From NCBI GenBank assembly GCA_947493285.1, contig CANLQH010000004.1:1-64000 (forward strand): a stretch of DNA of 64,000 nt, in the 5' to 3' direction. Position numbers and translations under genes: made by a program. Below are positions 43,993-53,037 of the stretch, piece by piece (the stretch's first letter is position 1; each line of letters begins with the position of its first letter). The DNA comes from an uncultured Tenacibaculum sp. GTDB taxonomy: Bacteria; Bacteroidota; Bacteroidia; Flavobacteriales; Flavobacteriaceae. The notes under the pieces were generated by a model. That model made no database searches. It was not told the DNA's origin and saw only the letters and a list, made by a program, of their open reading frames with translations.

Positions 43993-44304
43993 ATGAAAGT
44001 AAAAATTTTATTTGTAGCTGTAAGTTTTGCCTTTAGCGGAATTGCTTTTAGTCAAAGTACTCCTAAAGTAGATAAAAGACAGAAAAATCAGAAAACAAGG
44101 ATTTTTAAAGGTGTAAAAAGTGGTGAATTAACAGCAAGAGAAACTAAACAGCTAGCTAAACAGCAATCTAACATCCGTAAAATGGAAAGAAAAGCTTATA
44201 GAGATGGAGTTGTAACTCAAAAAGAAAAAGCACGTTTACAAAAGGCTCAAAACAAAGCTAGTAGAAATATTAAACGTAAAAAGAATAACAATGTCAGTAG
44301 ATAA
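43993..44304 (+). CDS. Small secreted basic protein with EF-hand-like repeats
   Basis: The 103-aa product has a signal peptide (cleavage after AFSQ, residue 21) and a very basic mature chain. Two similar helix-loop-helix units are seen: KSGELTARETKQLAKQQ (about 42-58) and RDGVVTQKEKARLQKAQ (about 70-86). The loops G-E-L-T-x-x-E and G-V-V-T-x-x-E resemble cut-down calcium-binding EF-hand or Dockerin loops, though most acidic ligands are missing, so calcium binding is doubtful. Similar proteins are spread in Bacteroidetes without function. A strong hairpin follows, so it is a single-gene unit. Confidence 0.75.
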   Translation: MKVKILFVAVSFAFSGIAFSQSTPKVDKRQKNQKTRIFKGVKSGELTARETKQLAKQQSNIRKMERKAYRDGVVTQKEKARLQKAQNKASRNIKRKKNNNVSR

Positions 44305-44307
44305 AAG

Positions 44308-44340
44308 AAAAGGATGCTTATTAAGCATCCTTTCTTTTTA
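44308..44340 (+). terminator. Intrinsic terminator
   Basis: The stem aaaggatgctt/aagcatccttt with loop att is followed by a T-rich run, 4 bases after the small basic protein gene. The next 230 bases, to HglS, show no gene. Confidence 0.85.
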
Positions 44341-44570
44341 AATATCATTTAAATACAAAATACTTTCTATTAATATCGATTAACCTTTTTTATAACAAAG
44401 TCAAATTGGTTTTTTAAAAACGTTTTTAAATCAAAAATATCTTTTTGACTTTAAAAACACCACCATAAAAACTAAACAAACTCAAAATACACCAAATAAA
44501 AACAAATTTCACTTTTATTTGATTTAAAAAAAATTAAATTCACTTAATTTGCAGTGAAATTTAATAAGTT

Positions 44571-46001
44571 ATGTCATCAAAAAATACAGCAGATAGTTTT
44601 AATAGTATAACTAGAGAATTTGTCTCTCCAGAATATATTCGAAATCGCTTTTCTAAGATTATGTCTAATATGTACAAGGAAGAAGTACCGCTTTATGGTG
44701 AATTACTTGATTTAGTTAATGACATTAATAAAGATGTGCTTTCAGAGTCTAAAGAACTTGAAGAGCATTTAGATCGTACTGGAGAAATAACTCGATTAAA
44801 TATGGAACGCCATGGAGCAATTCGTTTGGGTAAACCATATGAGTTGTTTACAATGAGACGTCTATTTAAAGTTATGGGAATGTACTCAGTTGGATACTAT
44901 GATTTAGCAACAGCAGGTGTTCCTGTGCATGCAACAGCATTTAGAGCTATTGAGAGCACCGCTCTTAACCAAGCTCCATTTAGAGTTTTCACATCTCTAT
45001 TACGTGTTGATTTAATCGACAATGAGCAACTTCGTAACAATGTTGAAACTATTTTGGAAAATCGTCAGATTTTTACAGAAAAAGCTTTAGAGTTAATTGA
45101 TAAATCTGAAAAAGAAGGAGGTTTAACTGAGGAGGATGCTGAAACTTTTGTTCAAGAAGCATTAGAAACTTTTCGTTGGCATGATACTGCTACGGTAGAT
45201 TACGAAATGTATGAAGCCTTATTAAATCAACATAGATTAATTGCCGATGTAGTTGCGTTTAAAGGACCTCATATCAATCACCTAACTCCTAGAACTTTAG
45301 ACATTGACAAAGTGCAAATAAGCATGGAAGCTCGTAATATTCCTCCAAAAGACAATATTGAAGGGCCACCAGCAAGAAAATGCCCAATTTTATTACGTCA
45401 AACAAGTTTTAAAGCATTAACTGAAAAGGTTACCTTTAAAAACAATGTTCAAAATGAAGAAATGGGAGAACACAAAGCTCGTTTTGGTGAAATTGAACAA
45501 CGTGGTGCTGCCTTAACTCAAAAAGGACTTGATTTATATCATGAATTGCTAAATAAAACTCGTAAAGCTATTGGCGGATCACCAACCGCAGAAAACGCAG
45601 CTGAATACAACCAATTATTAGCAGAAAACTTTAAAGTGTTTCCTGATAACTATAGCGAGTTACAATCGGAAGAATTGGCGTATTTCCATTACTTCACTAC
45701 CGATAAAGCGAAAAAAATTGCTAAAGATAAAAAGTATACTAAAGTAGATATAAACCAATTATTAGAAAATGATTATTTAACAATAGAACCAATGGTTTAT
45801 GAGGACTTTTTACCTGTAAGTGCTGCAGGAATTTTTGCTTCAAACTTAGGTACAGATGATGCAAAACGTGAATACCAGGGTACATCAAATCAAGAGTTAT
45901 TTGAAAATGATTTAGGTGAACCTGTATATAAATTAACCAAATGGTATGAAGATATGCAGGATGAAAGCATCGAAAAATGTTTAGCCGAAATAAATGCTTA
46001 A
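44571..46001 (+). CDS. HglS/YdcJ-family 2-oxoadipate dioxygenase/decarboxylase
   Basis: This 476-aa protein belongs to the PF07063 (formerly DUF1338) VOC-like family. The Pseudomonas putida member HglS turns 2-oxoadipate into D-2-hydroxyglutarate using Fe(II) and O2. Seen here are RHGAIR with His81 and Arg85 spaced as the HglS metal His and substrate Arg, PHINHLTPR (about 233-241) for the second His, and RFGEIEQRG (about 304-312) for the Glu ligand. YSVGYYDL and PFRVFTSLLR are further family blocks. The YdiJ-type D-2-hydroxyglutarate dehydrogenase gene lies 1.3 kb downstream, supporting a joint role in lysine or aminoadipate breakdown. Its own terminator separates it from the Lrp gene. Confidence 0.85.
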   Translation: MSSKNTADSFNSITREFVSPEYIRNRFSKIMSNMYKEEVPLYGELLDLVNDINKDVLSESKELEEHLDRTGEITRLNMERHGAIRLGKPYELFTMRRLFKVMGMYSVGYYDLATAGVPVHATAFRAIESTALNQAPFRVFTSLLRVDLIDNEQLRNNVETILENRQIFTEKALELIDKSEKEGGLTEEDAETFVQEALETFRWHDTATVDYEMYEALLNQHRLIADVVAFKGPHINHLTPRTLDIDKVQISMEARNIPPKDNIEGPPARKCPILLRQTSFKALTEKVTFKNNVQNEEMGEHKARFGEIEQRGAALTQKGLDLYHELLNKTRKAIGGSPTAENAAEYNQLLAENFKVFPDNYSELQSEELAYFHYFTTDKAKKIAKDKKYTKVDINQLLENDYLTIEPMVYEDFLPVSAAGIFASNLGTDDAKREYQGTSNQELFENDLGEPVYKLTKWYEDMQDESIEKCLAEINA

Positions 46002-46027
46002 TTATATAATATCTAAATTTTAAAACT

Positions 46028-46065
46028 GTGTAGTCGTATATTTACATTTTCGGCTACACTTTTTT
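46028..46065 (+). terminator. Intrinsic terminator of the HglS-type gene
   Basis: A 9-bp stem, gtgtagtcg/cggctacac, with one G-T pair is followed by T6. The Lrp gene starts 66 bases later. Confidence 0.65.
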
Positions 46066-46131
46066 GCATTAAAGAGATTCTATATCTTCTAGCTTACATT
46101 GAGTGTATTCTAGCAACACAAAATTATTATT

Positions 46132-46590
46132 TTGAAAGATCAATTTGATTATATAGACCAACAAATACTTCTCAAGCTTCGAAAAGATGCTCGTAAAGCT
46201 TATTCGCAAATAGCAGAGGAGCTAAAAGTATCAAACTCTTTAATTCACCAACGTATTAAAAAGTTAAACACTGAAGGCGTTATTCAAAATGCTGAATTCA
46301 TTTTAGACGAAAAGAAATTAGGCTATAAAACCAAATCCTATACAGGAATTCGTTTGCGTGAAGCCCGTTTTGCAAAAGATGTTATAAAAGAATTAGAAAA
46401 AATTGATGAAATTGTAGAGTGCAATTTTGTTTCTGGTAACTATGCAATATTCATTTTAATATATGCAAGAGATAACGAACATCTTCGAAAGATACTCTAC
46501 GATAAAGTTCATTTGATAAATGGAGTAGCCGGAACAGATACTTTTATTTGTTTTGATACAGGTTTTAAACGTAACGTTCCTATAGGTTAA
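46132..46590 (+). CDS. Lrp/AsnC family transcriptional regulator
   Basis: This 152-aa protein uses a TTG start (46132); no ATG fits the conserved N-terminus, FDYIDQQILLKLRKDARKAY. The HTH follows (SQIAEELKVSNSLIHQRIKKL, about 22-42), then the RAM ligand-binding domain (about 65-150) with VECNFVSGNYAIFI. Lrp proteins form octamers that bind amino acids and often control their breakdown genes. Here it lies between the HglS-type gene and the YdiJ-type gene, so lysine or aminoadipate is a reasonable guess for effector. It is followed after 5 bases by the Dph6-like gene and may be on the same transcript. Confidence 0.9.
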   Translation: MKDQFDYIDQQILLKLRKDARKAYSQIAEELKVSNSLIHQRIKKLNTEGVIQNAEFILDEKKLGYKTKSYTGIRLREARFAKDVIKELEKIDEIVECNFVSGNYAIFILIYARDNEHLRKILYDKVHLINGVAGTDTFICFDTGFKRNVPIG

Positions 46591-46595
46591 TAATT

Positions 46596-47249
46596 ATGAG
46601 TACAACGGCAGCAGTTTTATGGACTGGAGGAAAAGATTGCGCTTTGGCTCTTTTCAAAGCTCAAAAAAAAGGATATAACATCACACATCTAGTAACGTTT
46701 ACTCCTGAAAACCCAGATTTTAAAGCACATAACTTATCGTTAATTCAGCAACAAGTAGCAGCTATTGGGTTACCTCATTTACTGTTAACAGTAAAAGCTC
46801 CTATGCAAGAGAGTTATGAAAACAACATAGCTACCTTAAAAAAGCAATATAAAATTGATACTTTAATTACTGGTGATATTGATGAAGTTCAAAACCATGA
46901 TAATTGGATTGAAAAATGTTGTCAAAAATCGGGAATGTTGGTTTATAATCCGCTCTGGAAAAAAGATAGAAACGAATTGCTTCATCAATTAATAAATGAA
47001 AATTTCAAGATTATCTTTTCACTAGTTAAAAAACCTTTTTTTGATCAAAACTGGGTAAGAAAAGTAATAGATTCAACAATTATTGAAGAATTAAAGAAAT
47101 TAAATATTGATATTTGTGGTGAAAATGGAGAGTACCATACGATGGTATTAAATGCTCCTTATTTTTCAAAGGAATTAAAAATAGATTCATATACCATTAC
47201 TGAACATGAACACTATTTTTACCTTAACAAACAACTAACAACATCATAA
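46596..47249 (+). CDS. Dph6-like (diphthine-ammonia ligase family) ATP pyrophosphatase
   Basis: The 217-aa protein has the PF01902 ATP-binding fold with the PP-loop-type motif WTGGKDCALALFKA (about 9-22), LITGDID (about 90) and the C-terminal GENGEYHTMVLNAP block. In archaea and eukaryotes the family amidates diphthine on elongation factor 2. Bacteria lack diphthamide, so this copy must adenylate some other carboxylate, and no substrate is known. Its position between an Lrp regulator and a D-2-hydroxyglutarate dehydrogenase, with spacings of 5 and about 10 bases, suggests a link to amino acid catabolism. The family is often found in this kind of setting. Confidence 0.85.
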   Translation: MSTTAAVLWTGGKDCALALFKAQKKGYNITHLVTFTPENPDFKAHNLSLIQQQVAAIGLPHLLLTVKAPMQESYENNIATLKKQYKIDTLITGDIDEVQNHDNWIEKCCQKSGMLVYNPLWKKDRNELLHQLINENFKIIFSLVKKPFFDQNWVRKVIDSTIIEELKKLNIDICGENGEYHTMVLNAPYFSKELKIDSYTITEHEHYFYLNKQLTTS

Positions 47250-47259
47250 GGTGAAAACC

Positions 47260-50157
47260 ATGATACAGAAAGCACAATTACAAAGCTTAGAAAAATCGTT
47301 AACTGGCGAATTATTCTTTGACGATTTACATAAAAACATATATGCTACCGATGCTTCGGTATATCGTAAGATTCCTTTAGCTGTTGCCTATCCAAAAAAC
47401 AAAAAGGATATTCAGCAATTAATTGAATTTGCCACAAAACATCAAACGACTTTAATTCCACGTACAGCAGGAACTTCATTGGCTGGACAATGTGTTGGAG
47501 ACGGAATCGTAGTAGACGTTTCTAAACACTTTACCAATGTTTTAGCATTTGACGAACAAGCCAAAACAATTACTGTTGAACCAGGAATCATTAGAGACGA
47601 TTTAAATCGTTTTTTAAAACCATTTGGTTTGTTTTTTGGTCCTAATACCTCAACATCTAACCGATGTATGATTGGAGGAATGGTTGGAAATAATTCTTCT
47701 GGTAGCACCTCTATACGATATGGTGTTACACGTGATAAAGTATTAACTATTGACGGTTTATTAAGTGATGGTTCTGAGGTTACTTTTGAAGAAATCTCTT
47801 CTCAAGAATTTAGAACAAAATCTTTACAAGATAATCTTGAAGGAAAAATATACAAGTCTATTTTCTTTGAATTAAGCTCAAAAGAAAATCAAGATGAAAT
47901 AAAAAAAGAGTTCCCTAAAGAAAGTATTCATAGAAGAAATACAGGATATGCCGTAGATGAGTTCTTGATTTCTGATTTATTTGGAGGAACCGAGGAAAGA
48001 ATAAACCCGGCTAAATTCTTATCAGGAAGTGAAGGTACTTTAGTTTTCTCAACAGCTATTACGATTCAATTAGACGACTTGCCTCCTACGCAAAGTATTA
48101 TGGTTTGTCCGCATTTTACTAGTGTAAACGAAAGTTTAAAAGCTACTGTTACTGCCATGAACCATAAGTTATATGCTTGTGAGTTGATGGATAAAGTAAT
48201 TTTAGACTGTACTAAAAATAACCGTGAACAAGCCAAAAATCGTTTTTTCTTACAAGGAGATCCAGAAGCTGTTTTAATGTTAGAAGTTTCTTCTGAAACT
48301 ATTGAAGAAGCCGAAATTTTAGCTGATAAACTTATTGAAGATTTAAAAGCAAATAACTTCGGATATCATTATCCTAAAGTATACGGACAAGACATTGCTA
48401 AAGTACATTATTTGAGAAAAGCTGGATTAGGTTTATTAGGAAATATTGTAGGTGATATGAAAGCTGTAGCTTGTATTGAAGATACCGCTGTTGCCTTAGA
48501 AGATTTACCAGAATATATTGAAGAATTCACCCAAATAATGGATAAATACCAGCAAGATGCTGTTTATTATGCACATGCTGGTGCGGGAGAGTTACACTTA
48601 CGCCCTATCTTAAATCTAAAGAAACAAGAAGATGTAGTACTCTTTAGAAAAATTACTACGGAGACTGCTGAGTTGGTAAAAAAGTATCAAGGATCTTTTA
48701 GCGGTGAACATGGTGACGGAATTGTGCGCGCTGAGTTTATTCCATTAATGATTGGTGATAAAAATTATCAATTACTACGTCGTATTAAAAAAGCATTTGA
48801 CCCTAATAACGTATTCAATAAAGGGAAAATTACAGATGCTTTCCCTATGGATCAAAGCTTACGATATGAAATCGATAGAAAAGAACCAGAAATTGAAACC
48901 ATTCAAGATTTTTCTGATAGTGAAGGTATTTTAAAATTAGCAGAAAAATGTAACGGTTCAGGTGATTGTAGAAAATCTCCAGAAGCTGGTGGTACCTTGT
49001 GCCCAAGTTATAGAGCAACTAGAAACGAAAAAGAAACTACTAGAGCCAGAGCTAATACGTTAAGAGAAGTACTAACTAACAACACTGCTAAAAACAAGTT
49101 TGATTCTAAAGAATTAAAACAAGTTTTAGACTTATGTCTGAGCTGTAAAGCCTGTGCCACTGAATGTCCAAGTAACGTAGATATAGCCTCTATGAAAGCA
49201 GAGTTTTTGTATCAATACCAAGAAACCAATGGATATTCTTTTAGAAGTAAATTATTTGCAAATAATGCAAAATACAACAAACTAGGAAGTAAGTTTCCTG
49301 CTCTAACCAATTTCTTTACGAATACAATTGTTGCAAAAAAGGTAATGGGAGTAGCTACAGAACGTTCTGTTCCTAAACTGGCAAAACAACCATTAGAAAC
49401 TTGGTTAAATAATCATCAAACAAAAGCTAGTAATAAGACTGTTTATCTTTTTAACGATGAGTTTACCAATTATTATGATGCCGAAATTGGAAAAGATGCT
49501 GTAATTGTTTTGGAAAAGTTAGGATATGAAGTTAAAACGATAGCTCACGAAGAAAGCGGACGTAGTCATATTTCTAAAGGATTTTTAAAAGAAGCTAAAG
49601 ATTTAGCAAACAAAAATGTCACTGCTTTTAAGGATTTAATTACTGATGAAACTCCGTTAATTGGAATAGAACCTTCAGCTATTTTAACCTTTAGAGATGA
49701 ATATTTGCGATTAGCTGATGATAAAGCTTCTGCTAAAATAATTGCTAAAAACACATTTACTATTGAAGAGTTTTTAGCTTCAGAAATTAAAAAAGGCATC
49801 ATAGATGCTTCATTATTTACTTCTAAAAAGAAAGAGCTAAAAATTCATGGGCATTGTCATCAAAAAGCGTTGTCTAGTACACATGCATCGTTTAGTATTT
49901 TAAATATTCCAAAGAATTATAAAGTAACAATTATGAACACAGGATGTTGTGGTATGGCGGGGTCTTTTGGATATGAAAAAGAACATTATAAGGTAAGTAT
50001 GCAAGTTGGTGAAGATACCTTATTCCCTAAAGTTAGAAACTGTTCAGAAACTACAGAAATTGTAGCTGCAGGAACCAGTTGTCGTCATCAAATTTATGAT
50101 GGAACTAAACGCATTGCTAAGCATCCTATCACAATTTTAAAAGAAGCCTTATCTTAG
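47260..50157 (+). CDS. FAD/4Fe-4S D-2-hydroxyglutarate dehydrogenase (YdiJ-type)
   Basis: The 965-aa protein joins a GlcD-type FAD domain (about 20-260; PRTAGTSLAGQC and GPNTSTSNRCMIGGMVGNNS) and an FAD-oxidase C domain (about 270-525) to a ferredoxin-like part. That part has CNGSGDCRKS and CLSCKACATECPS cluster motifs (about 560-640). A CCG domain follows, with GHCHQKA and TGCCGMAGSFGYE. This single-chain layout is that of YdiJ, which oxidises D-2-hydroxyglutarate to 2-oxoglutarate. D-lactate dehydrogenase is the main alternative, but the HglS-type gene upstream makes 2-hydroxyglutarate more likely. An ATG (47260) preceded by aaggtg is chosen over an in-frame GTG at 47251. Confidence 0.88.
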   Translation: MIQKAQLQSLEKSLTGELFFDDLHKNIYATDASVYRKIPLAVAYPKNKKDIQQLIEFATKHQTTLIPRTAGTSLAGQCVGDGIVVDVSKHFTNVLAFDEQAKTITVEPGIIRDDLNRFLKPFGLFFGPNTSTSNRCMIGGMVGNNSSGSTSIRYGVTRDKVLTIDGLLSDGSEVTFEEISSQEFRTKSLQDNLEGKIYKSIFFELSSKENQDEIKKEFPKESIHRRNTGYAVDEFLISDLFGGTEERINPAKFLSGSEGTLVFSTAITIQLDDLPPTQSIMVCPHFTSVNESLKATVTAMNHKLYACELMDKVILDCTKNNREQAKNRFFLQGDPEAVLMLEVSSETIEEAEILADKLIEDLKANNFGYHYPKVYGQDIAKVHYLRKAGLGLLGNIVGDMKAVACIEDTAVALEDLPEYIEEFTQIMDKYQQDAVYYAHAGAGELHLRPILNLKKQEDVVLFRKITTETAELVKKYQGSFSGEHGDGIVRAEFIPLMIGDKNYQLLRRIKKAFDPNNVFNKGKITDAFPMDQSLRYEIDRKEPEIETIQDFSDSEGILKLAEKCNGSGDCRKSPEAGGTLCPSYRATRNEKETTRARANTLREVLTNNTAKNKFDSKELKQVLDLCLSCKACATECPSNVDIASMKAEFLYQYQETNGYSFRSKLFANNAKYNKLGSKFPALTNFFTNTIVAKKVMGVATERSVPKLAKQPLETWLNNHQTKASNKTVYLFNDEFTNYYDAEIGKDAVIVLEKLGYEVKTIAHEESGRSHISKGFLKEAKDLANKNVTAFKDLITDETPLIGIEPSAILTFRDEYLRLADDKASAKIIAKNTFTIEEFLASEIKKGIIDASLFTSKKKELKIHGHCHQKALSSTHASFSILNIPKNYKVTIMNTGCCGMAGSFGYEKEHYKVSMQVGEDTLFPKVRNCSETTEIVAAGTSCRHQIYDGTKRIAKHPITILKEALS

Positions 50158-50161
50158 GCTA

Positions 50162-51420
50162 ATGCAAAACAAGAACAAAATTACATCTATGCTTTCCCTG
50201 ATTATTGCAGGGAAGCTATTTTTTTATTGCCTTTTATCTTAATGCGCGTTTTTAAACCGGTAATTAGAGAAGCTTTTTTAATTACAGATGCACAAATTGG
50301 AGAAGCTCAAGCACTATATGGTATTACAGCTGTAATATCTTATTTCTTTGGAGGGTTTATTGCTGATAAATGGGAAGCCAAAAAACTTCTTACACTTTCA
50401 TTAGGGCTCACTGCACTAGGAGGAATATGGATGCTTTTGATTCCTTCTACTACTGGCTTAAAATTCTTGTATGCATTTTGGGGTGTATCTACGATTCTTT
50501 TATTCTGGGCTGCTTTAATTAAAGCTACGAGACAATGGGGAACTAAAAACAACCAAGGATTATCATTTGGATTATTAGATGGAGGTCGAGGTTTTTTTGC
50601 TGCAACTACTGCCCTATCTGGTGCAGCAATTTTAAGTTTTTTCTTTCCTAAAAGTGGAATAATAACTCTTGAAGATAAAATAACTACATTACAATATATT
50701 ATCGGAGCTATTACTGTAATTGTAATATTCGTTGCGATCTTTGTTTGGTTTTCTCTACCTAAAAACGAAGTAAAATCTGAAGACAAGAAAGAGTTTCAAT
50801 TTGATTTTCAAAAAGCGCTGTCGCTTATTATTCAACCTAAAGTAATTTTTCATTCATTGATTATTTTTTGCGCCTACTGTGCTTATAAACTTACAGGCAC
50901 CTACGGTACATATGCCAAGGATGTTTGGAACTATTCTTTAGAAGAAGCTACCTATTTTGCAGTATTTATTCAATATTTAAGGCCTATTGCCGCAATTTCT
51001 ATTGGTTGGATTGCAGATAAATTTATTCCATCTAAATTAATCATTCCTTGTTTTACTCTTTTAGTAATAATGTCTTCTATACTAGGCTTTATAGGAAACG
51101 TTCCTTTTTATCTATCGTTTACCACTTTTGTTTTTATGGCTTTTGGAACGTATGCTTTAAGAGGTTTGTATTTTGCTATTATTGAAGAAACAAACACTCC
51201 AATACAACTTACAGGAACTTTAGTGGGAATTATTTCCGTTGTCGGATTTACCCCAGATATTTTCATGTCGCTTTTTATTGGATATATGCTAGGTGAAAAT
51301 CCGACAATAACAGAATATCAAAATTTATTCAGCTATTTTACAATCATTCCTATTATTGGATTATTAGCTACCTTCGGATTTAGAAAAGTAATTTCAAAGA
51401 TCTCTCAAACCACCATTTAA
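50162..51420 (+). pseudogene. MFS transporter, disrupted by a one-base frameshift
   Basis: The start is the ATG at 50162, 4 bases after the dehydrogenase stop. The N-terminus reads MQNKNKITSMLSLIIAG, then the frame ends at a TAA after 26 codons. The rest of a 12-helix major facilitator protein continues in another frame to 51420. A single extra G in the GGG run at 50210-50212 would restore an unbroken 419-aa protein, reading AGEAIFLLPFILMRVFKP across the joint. The intact body has the inter-helix loop FGGFIADKWEAKK. It may be a real mutation, a sequencing error in a homopolymer, or a phase-variable tract. It would carry an organic acid for the neighbouring pathway. Confidence 0.8.
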
Positions 51421-51490
51421 CACCTCATCTATTGATTTTCAAATAGTTATTTCGTATTTTTAAACATTCTTATAATTTAAAACACGAATT

Positions 51491-51940
51491 ATGACTAGTA
51501 CAAAAATAATCGTTAACAATGCTTTGTTAATCTTTGGAGGGATTGTCGCTTTCTTTTTTTTAATGAAAATTTTAGGCTTAGAAAATGTTTCTGAGCTTCG
51601 TTTTTTAAATTTTGCTTTTGTGCTTTGGGGTATAAATCGAGCTATAAAAACAAATATGGATCGGAACCATGAATCTCAATATTTTACTAATTTTTCTATA
51701 GGAGCAGCAACATCTATTGTAGCAGTAGCTCTTACTATTATTGGCTTAATTATTTATGTAGACTTTATAAACCCTGGTTTTATGACTACACTAGAAGATT
51801 CTTCTTTTTGGGGGCAAAACTTAAGCTTAGGCCTAGTAATTTTTGCTTTTGCTATTGAAGGGATTGCTTCTTCAGTAATTTGTTCTTTTATTTTAATGCA
51901 ATATTATAAAAATTACAAACCAGCTGTAACTATAGCTTAG
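51491..51940 (+). CDS. Hypothetical four-helix membrane protein
   Basis: No family is recognised. The 149-aa product has four hydrophobic segments (about 8-25, 34-50, 72-92 and 115-140) joined by short loops; the central loop KTNMDRNHESQYF is the only strongly polar part. The second segment contains FAFVLWGINRAIK. It starts 70 bases after the MFS gene on the same strand, and its 3' end overlaps the convergent CtlX-type gene by 11 bases. The frame is long and hydrophobic enough to be real. A membrane-homeostasis role is possible, but nothing shows it. Confidence 0.7.
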   Translation: MTSTKIIVNNALLIFGGIVAFFFLMKILGLENVSELRFLNFAFVLWGINRAIKTNMDRNHESQYFTNFSIGAATSIVAVALTIIGLIIYVDFINPGFMTTLEDSSFWGQNLSLGLVIFAFAIEGIASSVICSFILMQYYKNYKPAVTIA

Positions 51941-52865
51941 GTAAAAACACCTCAGCCATCATACAACGAGCACTTCCGCCTCCGCAAGTTTCTATTGTTT
52001 TAAGAGACGAGTGAATAATCAGGTTGTGCTTTTCTATTTTTTTTACTTGTTCTTGGGTTAAAGATTCATAAGCAGAAGTACTCATTACCAAGTAATGTTC
52101 ATTACTAGTTCCTTTTACTTGCAACATGTTTCCAGCAAATTGAGTTACTTGCTTTTCTGAAATGGTAATTACTTCTTTACCATCAGATTTTAGGTGTTTA
52201 AGTAAGTTCTTCTTTTCCTTTTTATCATCTATAGTATTTAAACATACTATTGCAAAAGTTTCTGCAATACACATCATTACATTTGTGTGATAAATAGCTT
52301 CTCTACTTCCCAATACAGTTTGATTCGCTGTAAAAATAACAGGGGTAAATTCAAAATCTTCACAAAACTCGATAAACAATTCTTCGTCTGCTCTTGGAGA
52401 TAACGCACAGTAAGCTTTTCTATTCTGACGATCTAAAATCATACTTCCAGTACCTTCTAAAAAAACTCCTTCCTCTTCTGCCTCTGAATAATCAATTACA
52501 TTCGAGATTTCAAAACCTTTCTCTTCTAAAACTTCTAACACATCCTCGCGTTTTTCTAAACGGCGATTTTCAGCAAACATAGGATATATAGCTACATCTC
52601 CATTCTCATGAAAAGAAACCCAGTTATTCGGAAACAATGCATCTGGTGTATTAGGTTTTTCGGTATCATTTACAACAATTACATTTATGCCTTTTGCTTT
52701 TAACTCCTGAACAAAAGCATCAAATTCTTGTTGCGCTTTTGCATTAACAGCAGCCGGTAGCATATTAGTTAATTCTTGCTGATAATAATTATTAACCGCA
52801 GTTTGTTCGTTCATTCTAAAACTAGATGGACGAACCATTAAAATAGTATTGGTAGTTTGTTGCAT
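51930..52865 (-). CDS. CtlX-type citrulline/arginine hydrolase (amidinotransferase family)
   Basis: This 311-aa protein has the alpha-beta propeller of the guanidino-modifying enzyme superfamily. It begins VRPSSFRMNEQT, carries FPNNWVSFH (about 88-96), and ends in ETCGGGSARCMMAEVFLP, with the catalytic cysteine in that block. CtlX-type members take part in citrulline use, and the length and lack of other modules match them rather than arginine deiminase. The reaction, removal of an amide or ureido group, is inferred from family. It converges on and overlaps a small membrane protein gene by 11 bases. It lies near the catabolic cluster but is not in that operon. Confidence 0.85.
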   Translation of the reverse strand: MQQTTNTILMVRPSSFRMNEQTAVNNYYQQELTNMLPAAVNAKAQQEFDAFVQELKAKGINVIVVNDTEKPNTPDALFPNNWVSFHENGDVAIYPMFAENRRLEKREDVLEVLEEKGFEISNVIDYSEAEEEGVFLEGTGSMILDRQNRKAYCALSPRADEELFIEFCEDFEFTPVIFTANQTVLGSREAIYHTNVMMCIAETFAIVCLNTIDDKKEKKNLLKHLKSDGKEVITISEKQVTQFAGNMLQVKGTSNEHYLVMSTSAYESLTQEQVKKIEKHNLIIHSSLKTIETCGGGSARCMMAEVFLPKL

Positions 52866-52982
52866 ACTGCGAAAGTAAAAAGAATTTGTTTTGATTCTTA
52901 ATTCATTTAAAATAACTTAGCTATTGTTGAATATAAAACTACTTTAACTAAAATTTATCAACGTTAGTAAAACAACTCAATA

Positions 52983-53020
52983 AAAAGCCCCAAGTTTTAA
53001 ATTTAAAACTTGGGGCTTTT
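52983..53020. terminator. Long palindromic terminator
   Basis: A perfect 38-base palindrome is centred on ttaaatttaa with gccccaag/cttggggc arms and A4/T4 ends. It lies downstream of the redoxin gene (minus strand) and can end it. Confidence 0.82.
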
Positions 53021-53037
53021 TATTGTAAAATTATAAA

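Noticed and set aside
50210..50242. Programmed frameshifting in the MFS gene
   Set aside because: No slippery heptamer or downstream stimulatory structure is evident and the shift would be needed at codon 17; mutation or sequence error is simpler.
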